Positions 1 through 7,794 of a DNA stretch of 47,329 bases are shown here, in pieces. The notes under the pieces were generated by a model that was given only the letters and a program-made list of their open reading frames with translations, ran no database searches and was not told the DNA's origin. A program made the translations under genes and the position numbers. The stretch lies in assembly GCA_902802305.1 (NCBI GenBank), contig CADCLG010000031.1, positions 1 through 47,329 on the forward strand, read 5' to 3'. The number at the start of each line of letters is the position of its first letter. Position 1 is the stretch's first letter. Source of the DNA: an uncultured Spirochaetaceae bacterium. GTDB taxonomy: Bacteria; Spirochaetota; Spirochaetia; Treponematales; Treponemataceae.

Positions 1-267
1 AAAGCTGAGTGCCCTACCTACATTTACGACGGTTCCCTTGTAATGGGAAATCTCATGAACGCTGCAGAGTCCCTGGGAATTGGCTCAATCTGGATTCACC
101 GCGCAAAAGAAGAGTTTGAAAGTGACTTTGGAAAGAAGTTGCTGGCAGATTTGGGAGTCGATGGTGACTTTGAAGGAATTGGTCATGTTGCTCTGGGCTA
201 TGTTGATGAAGGTGGTGTGAAAGCCGCCGCTCCTCGCAAAGAGAATTATGTTTATTGGGTGAAATAG
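1..267 (+). CDS. Nitroreductase family protein, C-terminal part
   Basis: The reading frame is open from the first base of the window and ends at TAG (265-267), so this is the 3' end of a gene that starts upstream. The 88 visible residues match the C-terminal half of the FMN-dependent nitroreductase fold: DGSLVMGNLMNAAESLGIG is the helix after the FMN-binding core, followed by GSIWIHR and the closing strand GIGHVALGYVDE. Members reduce nitro compounds, quinones or flavins with NAD(P)H in the cytoplasm. The substrate cannot be told from this fragment. There is no obvious terminator behind it; the next elements are the promoter and RNA of the small locus at 355-667. Confidence 0.8.
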   Translation, partial: KAECPTYIYDGSLVMGNLMNAAESLGIGSIWIHRAKEEFESDFGKKLLADLGVDGDFEGIGHVALGYVDEGGVKAAAPRKENYVYWVK

Positions 268-354
268 AGTAAATAGAGTCGGACTTAAGTATAAGACCTG
301 CTATACAAATAACTGCAAAGCCTTTATTGACAGACTTATATAATGTTTAGTTGA

Positions 355-382
355 TTGACTTTTTACAGATATATGATATATT
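355..382 (+). promoter_or_regulatory. Promoter of the candidate antisense RNA
   Basis: TTGACT (355-360), a 16-base spacer and TATATT (377-382) form a good sigma70-type promoter. It would start a transcript near 390, at AAGGAACACC. No protein-coding frame follows, so it most likely drives the small RNA at 390-478. Confidence 0.6.
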
Positions 383-389
383 TAAATTA

Positions 390-478
390 AAGGAACACCG
401 CGGAGGTGTGGCTGTCTCCTTTGAGCTTTTGTTAAAAGCCTACTCGGTTTAGCGACACGCGGGTAGGCTTTATTTTTT
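390..478 (+). ncRNA. Candidate antisense RNA (antitoxin) of a type I toxin-antitoxin locus
   Basis: A transcript of about 85-90 bases is bounded by the promoter at 355-382 and the hairpin/T-run terminator at 434-478. Its 5' end, ACACC-GCGGA-GGTGT, folds into a hairpin followed by GCTGTCTCCT. The same arrangement begins the opposing toxin mRNA. Its 3' end is complementary to the 3' end of that mRNA across the shared terminator. CTCC in this RNA could also pair with the GGGAG ribosome-binding site of the toxin mRNA. The antitoxin role is inferred from layout only. Confidence 0.55.
434..478. terminator. Bidirectional rho-independent terminator
   Basis: AAGCCTAC (436-443) pairs perfectly with GTAGGCTT (463-470). 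A T-rich run follows on the plus strand (470-478) and a short one on the minus strand. It ends the plus-strand small RNA and the convergent toxin mRNA, as in par/Fst-type loci. Confidence 0.75.
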
Positions 479-491
479 GCTTTCTACAAGA

Positions 492-569
492 TTACTTGAA
501 GAGAGCGAGTGCATTTACAAGCAAAGTCAGAACAGCAATAACAATGATTGCTTTTTCATAGTTTGTCAT
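492..569 (-). CDS. Small membrane peptide, Hol_Tox/Fst-like toxin candidate (25 aa)
   Basis: This is a 25-codon frame with a short polar start (MTNYEK), one hydrophobic segment (AIIVIAVLTLLVNALALF) and a final lysine. The size, the MTxYE start and the single helix fit the putative holin-like toxin family known mainly from Firmicutes type I toxin-antitoxin loci, whose peptides depolarise the membrane. The chosen ATG has GGGAG 11 bases upstream. Two in-frame ATGs just upstream (seven codons longer) lack a ribosome-binding site. In the mRNA the site can be masked by TCTCC from its own leader. The toxin function is inferred; a small non-toxic membrane peptide is the alternative. Confidence 0.65.
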   Translation of the reverse strand: MTNYEKAIIVIAVLTLLVNALALFK

Positions 570-638
570 GTCTGCACAATCTCCCATCATATTAAGATTA
601 GGAGACAGCCACCCTTTCTACGGTGTTCCAATAAATTA

Positions 639-667
639 ATTATACTATTATAAAATTGAGTAGTCAA
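639..667 (-). promoter_or_regulatory. Promoter of the small toxin-like gene
   Basis: On the minus strand TTGACT (667-662), a 17-base spacer and consensus TATAAT (644-639) give a near-perfect sigma70 promoter. The predicted start lies at about 631, directly before GGAACACCG. The leader is about 60 bases and structured. Confidence 0.75.
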
Positions 668-710
668 TTATTTTAGTATATGTATAGTAAAAGTCTGTTG
701 ATATGTTTAC

Positions 711-2291
711 TTATTTAATAAGGAAATCTCTAATCATTGAACTGAATTCTTCCGGCAGTTGTATTTGTGGTGAATGGCCGCAGCCTTCAAGCAGCTCAAG
801 TTTTACTTCCGGGGCTGTGAGACTCTTTACGTAATCTTTTACAAGTCCCACCGGACAGATCCAGTCGCAGGAGCCGGAAATCAGGAGAAGAGGCATCTGG
901 TAATTGTCGGACGCTTCCAGTGCATTGAAGTTATTCATGTATTTTTCAAGTGGAGAAATCAGCTCTATAAAGCGGCTCATGTTAAAGAGCTGCATAAAGT
1001 ACCAGCGCATGTCGTCAATTCCTGCAATAGGGCTTGTCAGGGCCGCGAAAACTGTATGGTCCTTCGTGATTGTCTGCGGATGATAAGGGCTGACAAACTG
1101 TCTCAGGGCAAAGAGATTTTGAAGGCTCATGTCTGCCATAAAGTTTTTGTAAGCGGCCTCGAGCGCTGTTGTGTCGTCGCCTCTGGTGCGGGCAATCTTT
1201 ATGGCGTCTTCATAAGAATAAACTTCGCCGGCATAATTCTTTTCGTTTACGCACTGGCCAACGCCGATATAGGCCGAGACTTTTTCAGGGTAGGTGAGCG
1301 CATATCTGCTTCCAAGCATTGTGCCGTAAGAGTGGCCGAGAATTATTACCTGCTTTTGATTAAAGCGCTGGCAGAGATAATCTACAAGGGCATCCAGGTC
1401 TGCAAGCTGCCTGTCGAAGGTCAGACTTTTGTTGTCCGGGTCTTCTGCCGCATTCGGATAGTAAGAACGACCACCGCCTCTCTCATCCCAGCAGGCAATT
1501 GTAAAGTCATCTGTAAGCAATTCCTGCCAGTAGTAATCAACGTAAGTGGTTGGAGCTCCGGGGCCTCCGTGAAGCGAAATGATAATCGGGTTTTCTTTTG
1601 ATTTGCCTGCGATTGTGATGTATTCTTTCTGGTCTGTCAGTTGAAGATAGAACTGTTCGTTTACACCATCTTTATAGCTGACAGCCCTCTTAATCTGATT
1701 GATGTTTCGGCCGGCAATGAAGAAGGTGAAGGCTCCGCAGATAATAACCGCAAGGACAATTCCAAGACCTTTCAAAATACCAAGAGTGATTCTTGCAACA
1801 GGCTGTCTTTTTGCGGGTGCCTCATAAACTTCTTTTTTGTGCTGAAGATGAATACCGATGTGACCGACACCGAGTATGTAAGAGCCGACTAACATCAAAA
1901 TATTTCCACCGTAGATTCCAAGAAGGAAGAAAGCAATGACAGGCAGGGTAGCGCCGGCAACCGGGATGCCACAAATACCACGGTAAAAATCCTTCATAGT
2001 CTTTTCGCTTTTGAAATAGCGGATCCAGTAAATCTCATAGAGGACCATGCACAAAAAAGAAATCCCAAGCACTGCCAGCCAGAAGTTCCAGCCCTTGAAA
2101 TTGAAATCAGAAAAAATAAGGGCGACAGGAGTTACAATAAATTCGCCGCTTCGCTCGAGAGCCAGCAAAACTTTATTTTCTTTTGCGGCATATTTTTCAT
2201 AATCCTTTGGTTGATTTTTAGTCCAGATAAAGTTTGGAATCAGCAGCATAAGCAGCCAGATTAATCCGATGTAAGAAAAGCCGAAGGTCAT
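711..2291 (-). CDS. Membrane-anchored alpha/beta hydrolase (S33 proline-iminopeptidase-like), 526 aa
   Basis: The first 200 residues hold about five membrane segments (roughly 4-22, 68-90, 107-130, 130-150, 170-195) with a His-rich stretch GHIGIHLQHKKE near 143. Residues 205-526 are an alpha/beta hydrolase: oxyanion motif HGGPG (about 240), nucleophile GHSYG (Ser about 321), Asp in SCDWICP (about 475) and His in GCGHSPQ (about 506). The triad is therefore complete. HGGPG with DERGGGRS is typical of prolyl aminopeptidase-like S33 enzymes. Substrate is unknown. The start has GAGAGG ten bases upstream. The membrane domain makes it about 200 residues longer than free-standing S33 enzymes. Which side of the membrane the hydrolase faces was not resolved. 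Confidence 0.8.
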   Translation of the reverse strand: MTFGFSYIGLIWLLMLLIPNFIWTKNQPKDYEKYAAKENKVLLALERSGEFIVTPVALIFSDFNFKGWNFWLAVLGISFLCMVLYEIYWIRYFKSEKTMKDFYRGICGIPVAGATLPVIAFFLLGIYGGNILMLVGSYILGVGHIGIHLQHKKEVYEAPAKRQPVARITLGILKGLGIVLAVIICGAFTFFIAGRNINQIKRAVSYKDGVNEQFYLQLTDQKEYITIAGKSKENPIIISLHGGPGAPTTYVDYYWQELLTDDFTIACWDERGGGRSYYPNAAEDPDNKSLTFDRQLADLDALVDYLCQRFNQKQVIILGHSYGTMLGSRYALTYPEKVSAYIGVGQCVNEKNYAGEVYSYEDAIKIARTRGDDTTALEAAYKNFMADMSLQNLFALRQFVSPYHPQTITKDHTVFAALTSPIAGIDDMRWYFMQLFNMSRFIELISPLEKYMNNFNALEASDNYQMPLLLISGSCDWICPVGLVKDYVKSLTAPEVKLELLEGCGHSPQIQLPEEFSSMIRDFLIK

Positions 2292-2376
2292 TTGTATTCA
2301 TCCTCTCTTTTTGATTTAGTACTGTAATACTATTATAACACATAATAGCGGTAAAAGTGTTATCAGCAAAAATGAA

Positions 2377-3090
2377 TCACAGCTGCTTCCCTCTGATTTT
2401 AGCAACATTTCTATTCATCAACTTTCTGCCAAAGTGTACATATGCGAAGTTCTTTGGTTTGCTCCAGGTTTGCGGATGTTTTTCAAAAAATGAATCAGGA
2501 TCATCAAATACTCCATAGTCCTTTACTACAGATTCATTTTGCACAAAGGTGTCGCTGCCTTTCCAGTTCAGGTCCAGGTTTTTGAGCTCAGGAACGGAAA
2601 TTGCATATCTGGCAAAGGAGCCGTTTATATCACTATATTTTTCTTTAACAGATTTTAAATAAGCTTCATCAGTAATTACTCCTTCAAGAGCTATCCACTT
2701 GTCATTATACAATACTTCGACCCAGGTATGCACAACAGTTGCGGGTGCCAGAACCGAAATAATTCCAGATGTTGCTCCTCTTTGAAAAGCCTTGCTGACT
2801 TCCGAACCATGTAATCTGCAGGAAATACCGGTCGCTCGAAAAAGTGTCATAAGAAGTGTTGCCTTTGTATTACATTGTCCATAGCCATCGGTTAGAATTT
2901 CTTCTGCTGTTAATGTATCAGAGCGGTTATATCCGAATAAGATTTTATTTCTTACAAAATCATAAATGGCGCCGATTCTCTTATATTCATCTAATTCTTT
3001 CCACTTATGATTTTCAATAAGCTTCCTGATAGTGGCTGCATCATAATTAAGCATTCTTGTTTTTCTGGTAAATTTGTTTTCCATAATCAA
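2377..3090 (-). CDS. Transglutaminase-like domain protein, 237 aa
   Basis: The core YDFVRNKILFGY, then GYGQCNTKATLLMTLFRATGI (Cys about 72) and VVHTWVEVLYNDKWIALEGV (His about 120), is the transglutaminase/protease-like fold that carries a Cys-His-Asp triad. The third position, usually Asp after the W, reads ALEG, so Glu may replace it. No signal peptide is visible, so it is probably cytoplasmic. A strong AAGGAAGG site precedes the ATG. It lies 44 bases behind the AraC gene on the same strand and may be co-transcribed. The substrate is unknown; bacterial members range from proteases to amide-forming enzymes. Confidence 0.75.
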   Translation of the reverse strand: MIMENKFTRKTRMLNYDAATIRKLIENHKWKELDEYKRIGAIYDFVRNKILFGYNRSDTLTAEEILTDGYGQCNTKATLLMTLFRATGISCRLHGSEVSKAFQRGATSGIISVLAPATVVHTWVEVLYNDKWIALEGVITDEAYLKSVKEKYSDINGSFARYAISVPELKNLDLNWKGSDTFVQNESVVKDYGVFDDPDSFFEKHPQTWSKPKNFAYVHFGRKLMNRNVAKIRGKQL

Positions 3091-3134
3091 ACCTTCCTTT
3101 TTGCTAAGATGATTTGATTATACAAATGGACTGT

Positions 3135-3884
3135 TTAATAAACTTTCAAAAATTCGCTATTTTTTACAGTATTTCTTGCAGGCAGCCCCATCATTTTTTT
3201 TACTGTAAAAGCAAAGTGAGACGGTGAGTCAAAGTCTGCTTCCATTGCGGCGTCTGTTATACTTTCTCCTTTCAGGATGTTTTCAAAGGCTCTTTCAAGC
3301 TGATGAAGAGACAGATACTTTTTAAGCGGGATTCCAACCTCTTCTGAAAACAAATGTGAAAGCCGGCTTGGGGAGAGACAAAGCTTGTCTGCATATTCCT
3401 CTATAGAATGATCATCGCAGCTACAGTGAGCCAGCATATCAAGTAGCTTTACTATCCTGTCATCTAAGCTGTTTTTTGACTGGTTCCATCCCAGACATTC
3501 AGAAATTGCAGTCATAAGTTTTTCGTATGATTCTTTGGAAAAGTTTTCAATCATCGGAGCAAGGCATGTTCTTATCCGGACGGTCTGATTTTCTCCAGGA
3601 ATATAATAATCTTTATCTCCAAGCAGAGTATTTAATGCTATTCCGAAGGATGAAACTGGCTCTATAACTGAAGTAAAGCAAATTTGATTTTCTGTATTAA
3701 ATGAATGTTTTATATTTTTATTTACCAGTATACAGGAGGTTTCTATCTTTTTGCCTTTTACTTTAATATTTAATGAATCTTTTAGGCAGACAAAAAACTG
3801 CATCATCCCATGACTATGAGATGATGCGTCCATAGAATCAGTCAACATCGAAATCTTATCCAGGTCCCAGTATATTCGGTTCAT
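3135..3884 (-). CDS. AraC-family transcriptional regulator, 249 aa
   Basis: The N-terminal 130 residues look like a cupin sensing domain (SSHSHGMMQFFVCL near residue 20). The C-terminal 100 carry the two helix-turn-helix motifs of AraC/XylS: SIEEYADKLCLSPSRLSHLFSEEVG and then ITDAAMEADFDSPSHFAFTVKKMMG. The ATG overlaps the TAA of the upstream amylase-like gene by one base, so the two are translationally coupled. That makes control of alpha-glucan genes a reasonable inference, although no binding site was recognised. A sugar or metabolite effector is likely but unseen. Confidence 0.85.
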   Translation of the reverse strand: MNRIYWDLDKISMLTDSMDASSHSHGMMQFFVCLKDSLNIKVKGKKIETSCILVNKNIKHSFNTENQICFTSVIEPVSSFGIALNTLLGDKDYYIPGENQTVRIRTCLAPMIENFSKESYEKLMTAISECLGWNQSKNSLDDRIVKLLDMLAHCSCDDHSIEEYADKLCLSPSRLSHLFSEEVGIPLKKYLSLHQLERAFENILKGESITDAAMEADFDSPSHFAFTVKKMMGLPARNTVKNSEFLKVY

Positions 3885-6800
3885 TACTTCTTTCTTGAAG
3901 ACTTTACTGAGGTCTTAGAGCTTGCCGGCTTTTTAGCAGACTTTGCTACAGTCTTCGGAGTGGCAGCTTTTTTCGCTGCCTTCTTCGCAACTACCTTCGG
4001 CTCAAACTCCTTGAGCATAAGCTCGCACTTATAGGCGGCCTTGGTTTTTGCAGCGGTCAGGAGCTTATTGAACTTCTGGATGTTTGCGAAGTCTGCGGCT
4101 TTTCCGGTCAGGGCAAGCAGTAAGATTGTCTTGTTCAAAGAGTCGTCGCTAAGCTCCTTGTTGAACCAGCGGATATTGTCAAAGCTGTTAGTTCCGGCTA
4201 AGAGTCCGCACCAGTGGCTCTGCATCAAAAGCTTTGTTACTTCGTAGGCTGCTGTCTTTGAATCCTTCTTGATTGCAGCAGGGCTTGTTGCGGTGGCCAG
4301 AACAAAGAGCTTTGTAAGATTCCATCTTTCCTCTTTGTCTGTAAGCTTTTCTTCACGAAGGTATTCGTTGAATTTGCGTCCAAAGGTGAACTCTAAAGCA
4401 CAGCCTTTTTCTGCAAGACTTCCGCAGAGTGCCCAGCACAAAAGTTGTTTTTCGAGGCCGGAATCTGCGCCTTCCATAAGGCTTGCAAAGGCACTTGCGT
4501 CTGCTGCCTTGAGAAGAGCCTTCTGCAAATCAGCAGGCTGCTTTGCCTTTTTAAGATTATGGATTGCAACCAGCTTTTTGAGGCGGCTTGTAATTTCTGT
4601 TGCTTCTTTTGCGGCGTCGAGTTTTACGTCCTTGCCCGCAAACTTAGAAGCAGTCTTTATAAAGGCTGTCAGTTCTTTCTTTGCGGCGGTTATTATGTCT
4701 GTCACTTTTTTTGCGGTGAGGGTGGCCGGCTTTTTAGCAGCGGTTTTCGGTGATTTTGAAGACTTCTTTGATTGTGAAGTTTCTACCTCTGCAACAGCGG
4801 CACTTTCCGCCTCATTCTTATCCTTTATCTTCTCATAACCAAAGGCTTCAAAGAGAGGGGCCATCACCTTTCCGGCATAAGCATGTAAATCAGCATACAA
4901 ATCCTTGTAAATCAATTCCTGCCAGGCTGTTTCAATGTCTTCGCAGCCGCGACCATTTAAGAAGTCGCACAAGATTCTATAGTGACCATCAGCTGCATCT
5001 GTAACCTGATGAACATTCAGATAAACCTGATACTCAAAGCCATTGAGCATTACAAACATACCTTTTTCGCAAATTTCACTGCTTTTTCGGATATACCAGA
5101 GACGACTCTTATGTTCCTGGAAAATACAGAATTTGTCATCTTCTGCTGTAAGATTAAGTCCTTCTGAAAGAGTACGCGTAATTAATTTGATTTCATCACC
5201 ATTGCCAGTTTTTACTGCATAAGGATCAGACTGCTTAATCCAACCGTGAGCCTGATCATATTTGTTATTATAAAAAACAATAGCACGTTCAGAACCAGCT
5301 CCGTTTGAGTAGGCAAATACATTTTCATTAACGTGACCGTCTTCCCACAAATCATAAAGCAAAAAGTTTTCTACACCAGAGAAGAGATATCTCTTTTTCA
5401 TTAGAGGGAAGATGTCGTGCCAGTGTCGGTCTACAAGATACTGACTTGGCTTTTCATCTTTATAAGCTTTTGTATATTCCATACCGTATTTTTCAGTAAA
5501 ACCTTCAATCTGACCGTGACCAAACATAGGAAGACCCGGCATTGTAATCATAAGAGTACAGACACCAAAATATTTATCACCATCACCAAACTGAGCAATT
5601 GCAGTTTCTTCATCAGGGTTGTTCATAAAGTTTACGTAGCGCTTAAGAATCTGCGGGTCAAAGTTGATTGTATTTTTGATAGTTTCTCGATATTTTTGAT
5701 TTTCTTCCTTTTTAAGCATGTTCATAAATGCTGAATTATAAACACGGTGCATTCCAAGAGTGCGGACAAAGTATCCTTCCATCATCCAGAAAGCTTCGGC
5801 AAGAAGAAGGGTATCGGGACATTCGCGGGCAACACGGTCTACAACTTCGCGCCAGAACTCATTTGGAATCGCATCATTAAACTGCTGGGTGGAAAGGCCT
5901 GTCTCCGATCTTGTTGCAATGTCTCCTCCGTGTCCTGGTTCCGGGTACCAGAGTCGACGAATTGATTTTTTTGCAAGAACCATTGCTGCATCAAAACGAA
6001 TAATCGGGAAGTTTTGAGCAACATGCAAAATCTCCTGCATAACAGCTTCGCGGGCTTCTGGATTCAAAAAGTCGATTTGGGCTGTGTCATTCCATGGAAG
6101 CCCTGTACCGTCGTTTCCGTGATAGATATAGCGTACATCACCAGTCTGATTGTCTACGCGTTTGAATACAACGGCGCAATCATTCTTGGAATAATAATGG
6201 TCTTCAAGGTAAATACCAGTTCGCGGGTCTTGAGAAAGATTTTCGCCATTAAAAGTGTAATGAGGGAAAGGACAGTCTTTACGCTGGATGAATAAATCTG
6301 GACGATTCATAACCCAGTCGCCATCCATTCCTGTGTGGTTTGGAACCATATCAGAAGCAAGTCTGATTCCCCTTTGCCAGCAGCGTTGACGAAGATTGGC
6401 CAGTGCATCCCAACCACCAATATTCTGTGCAATGTTATAATCAAAAAGACTGTAAGCACTGGCAGCTGCTTCTGGATTTCCGCAAATCTGCTTAATTCTT
6501 TTACTTGCCTTAGAGCGTTCCCAAAGACCAATGAGCCATAATCCGGTAAAGCCTTCATCACGGAGACGGTCTAATTCTGCATCTGGAATCTGGTCAAGGC
6601 GGGTGATTGGGTATCCATACTGTTTTGTAAGCTGATCCAGCCAGACAAGAACAGTTTTTGCCATAAGAATTACTTTTGGCATCCAGTCAGAATCGGGACT
6701 GTAGCGCTCGTATTCGTTCATGAGATTTTCGTAAGAATAAGGAGCCATATCCGGCAAATCGCCACCACCAAAGCCCTGCCACATTGCCTTGTTTTCTTCG

Positions 6801-7576
6801 CTGATTGTATCCATTCCACTGAAAATACGTTTAATCCAGTCCAGACCAGATAAAAGTGTATCCCAGTATTTTTGAATGTATTCAAGCTGGCCTCGTAAAT
6901 CATCTGGTGAAAAAAGCTGAGGTTCACGCAAAAGATTGATTAAATCGTGGTCAAAAGGGCCAAAAGCAGGCTGTTTCTGCGAATATTTTTGGATTGCTGC
7001 CCAGGTTTTTGAATAAAGCTTGTTTTTTGCAAGTTCAGAATCATCAAAAAGAAGTAAAAATGGCTTAAAAGCAGGATTTTCATTTGCAAGATGAAGGAGA
7101 ATCAATTCTTCCAGGGTCTGTTCCCGATTAGTGCGTTCTTTATTTGTGCCGATATCAAGCGCAGTCCTGTTCAAATATTCCTGAGGCGTGCATTTTTGCT
7201 TGTAAACTTCTACCGGTGGAAACTCTTTTATAAAATCAAGAAGAAGCTTGTCTATTTCTTCTGCAGAAAAAGCTGCATTAAGTTCCTGGAGCATCCCGCT
7301 CATAAAGGTATCGAGCTTGTCGCGGCGGTAAATCATAGAAACGTAATGAAGAATTTCATCAATCAAGCCCATTGCATTAAGCTGTCCGGCACTGACTCTT
7401 TTCTTTTCATCACCGACAAGAGTATCTATATAATTATTATAAAGCAGTTGAAAATTGCGGACATTCTTCATGTTAGCAAAAACAACGTTTCCGCTGGATG
7501 CAAAAAGCCCTTCTTCAAAAGAACAAAGGTCTCGTACTTTTTTTGATATATGAAATTCGTTATATGATACTTTCAT
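3884..7576 (-). CDS. GH13 alpha-amylase-family protein with lysine-rich C-terminal extension, 1230 aa
   Basis: The catalytic barrel lies at about residues 305-760. Region I is DMVPNHTG (about 409), region II RFDAAMV with nucleophile Asp (about 529), region III LLLAEAFW with acid/base Glu (about 593), and region IV MNNPDEE with Asp (about 655) where the family usually has NHD. The triad is thus present. The first 300 residues are a helical domain of unknown role. A Ser/Lys/Ala linker near 925-950 leads to a helical domain, and the protein ends in a histone-H1-like tail (repeated AKKAAKK, KSAKKP) at 1190-1230. No signal peptide is visible, so it probably acts on glycogen or maltodextrin in the cytoplasm alongside MalQ. 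The exact GH13 activity cannot be assigned. Confidence 0.85.
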   Translation of the reverse strand: MKVSYNEFHISKKVRDLCSFEEGLFASSGNVVFANMKNVRNFQLLYNNYIDTLVGDEKKRVSAGQLNAMGLIDEILHYVSMIYRRDKLDTFMSGMLQELNAAFSAEEIDKLLLDFIKEFPPVEVYKQKCTPQEYLNRTALDIGTNKERTNREQTLEELILLHLANENPAFKPFLLLFDDSELAKNKLYSKTWAAIQKYSQKQPAFGPFDHDLINLLREPQLFSPDDLRGQLEYIQKYWDTLLSGLDWIKRIFSGMDTISEENKAMWQGFGGGDLPDMAPYSYENLMNEYERYSPDSDWMPKVILMAKTVLVWLDQLTKQYGYPITRLDQIPDAELDRLRDEGFTGLWLIGLWERSKASKRIKQICGNPEAAASAYSLFDYNIAQNIGGWDALANLRQRCWQRGIRLASDMVPNHTGMDGDWVMNRPDLFIQRKDCPFPHYTFNGENLSQDPRTGIYLEDHYYSKNDCAVVFKRVDNQTGDVRYIYHGNDGTGLPWNDTAQIDFLNPEAREAVMQEILHVAQNFPIIRFDAAMVLAKKSIRRLWYPEPGHGGDIATRSETGLSTQQFNDAIPNEFWREVVDRVARECPDTLLLAEAFWMMEGYFVRTLGMHRVYNSAFMNMLKKEENQKYRETIKNTINFDPQILKRYVNFMNNPDEETAIAQFGDGDKYFGVCTLMITMPGLPMFGHGQIEGFTEKYGMEYTKAYKDEKPSQYLVDRHWHDIFPLMKKRYLFSGVENFLLYDLWEDGHVNENVFAYSNGAGSERAIVFYNNKYDQAHGWIKQSDPYAVKTGNGDEIKLITRTLSEGLNLTAEDDKFCIFQEHKSRLWYIRKSSEICEKGMFVMLNGFEYQVYLNVHQVTDAADGHYRILCDFLNGRGCEDIETAWQELIYKDLYADLHAYAGKVMAPLFEAFGYEKIKDKNEAESAAVAEVETSQSKKSSKSPKTAAKKPATLTAKKVTDIITAAKKELTAFIKTASKFAGKDVKLDAAKEATEITSRLKKLVAIHNLKKAKQPADLQKALLKAADASAFASLMEGADSGLEKQLLCWALCGSLAEKGCALEFTFGRKFNEYLREEKLTDKEERWNLTKLFVLATATSPAAIKKDSKTAAYEVTKLLMQSHWCGLLAGTNSFDNIRWFNKELSDDSLNKTILLLALTGKAADFANIQKFNKLLTAAKTKAAYKCELMLKEFEPKVVAKKAAKKAATPKTVAKSAKKPASSKTSVKSSRKK

Positions 7577-7605
7577 TATATACTCCCACTTTTAGTTCAT
7601 AGTTT

Positions 7606-7690
7606 AGGAGGGGAAAGCCTTCCCCTCGCTTCAGCCCGCAAAGCGGTCTTCCGCTACCCCTTCCAGCGGGGACACCCCGCAACGCCCCGA
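7606..7690 (+). repeat. Dispersed GC-rich repeat, copy 1
   Basis: The repeat starts GGGGAAAGCCTTCCCCTCGC, whose GGGGAA/TTCCCC arms fold on themselves. It continues through GCTACCCCTTCCA to a second hairpin GCGGGG-ACA-CCCCGC. Its GC content stands out sharply from the AT-rich flanks. A related copy lies inverted at 31016-31084. It occupies the gap between malQ and the amylase-like gene; the rest of 7577-7794 shows nothing recognisable. Confidence 0.75.
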
Positions 7691-7794
7691 ATCGTTCTTA
7701 TTCTTAATATTATAACACGAAAAAGAGCAAAATGATTAGAAAATATATAGATTTAAATAAATTTCTTTATCAAAACTTGAAATAAATGATATTT

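Larger units (their letters stand above)
392..629. repeat. Inverted pair of transcript 5' ends flanking the toxin gene
   Basis: The plus strand at 392-420 and the minus strand at 629-600 both read GGAACACCG, then a short hairpin, then GCTGTCTCCT. Each copy sits directly after its own promoter, so two convergent RNAs begin with nearly the same leader. Divergence is confined to the hairpin loop. Confidence 0.8.

Noticed and set aside
327..344. TTGACA followed by TATAAT upstream of the small RNA promoter
   Set aside because: Only six bases separate the boxes; a sigma70 promoter needs about 17.
774..1601. 275-codon plus-strand frame
   Set aside because: It lies entirely opposite the alpha/beta hydrolase gene, has no domain sense and no ribosome-binding site; a shadow of the real gene.
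4269..4838. 189-codon plus-strand frame opposite the amylase tail
   Set aside because: It arises from the skewed Lys/Ala codons of the real gene on the minus strand.
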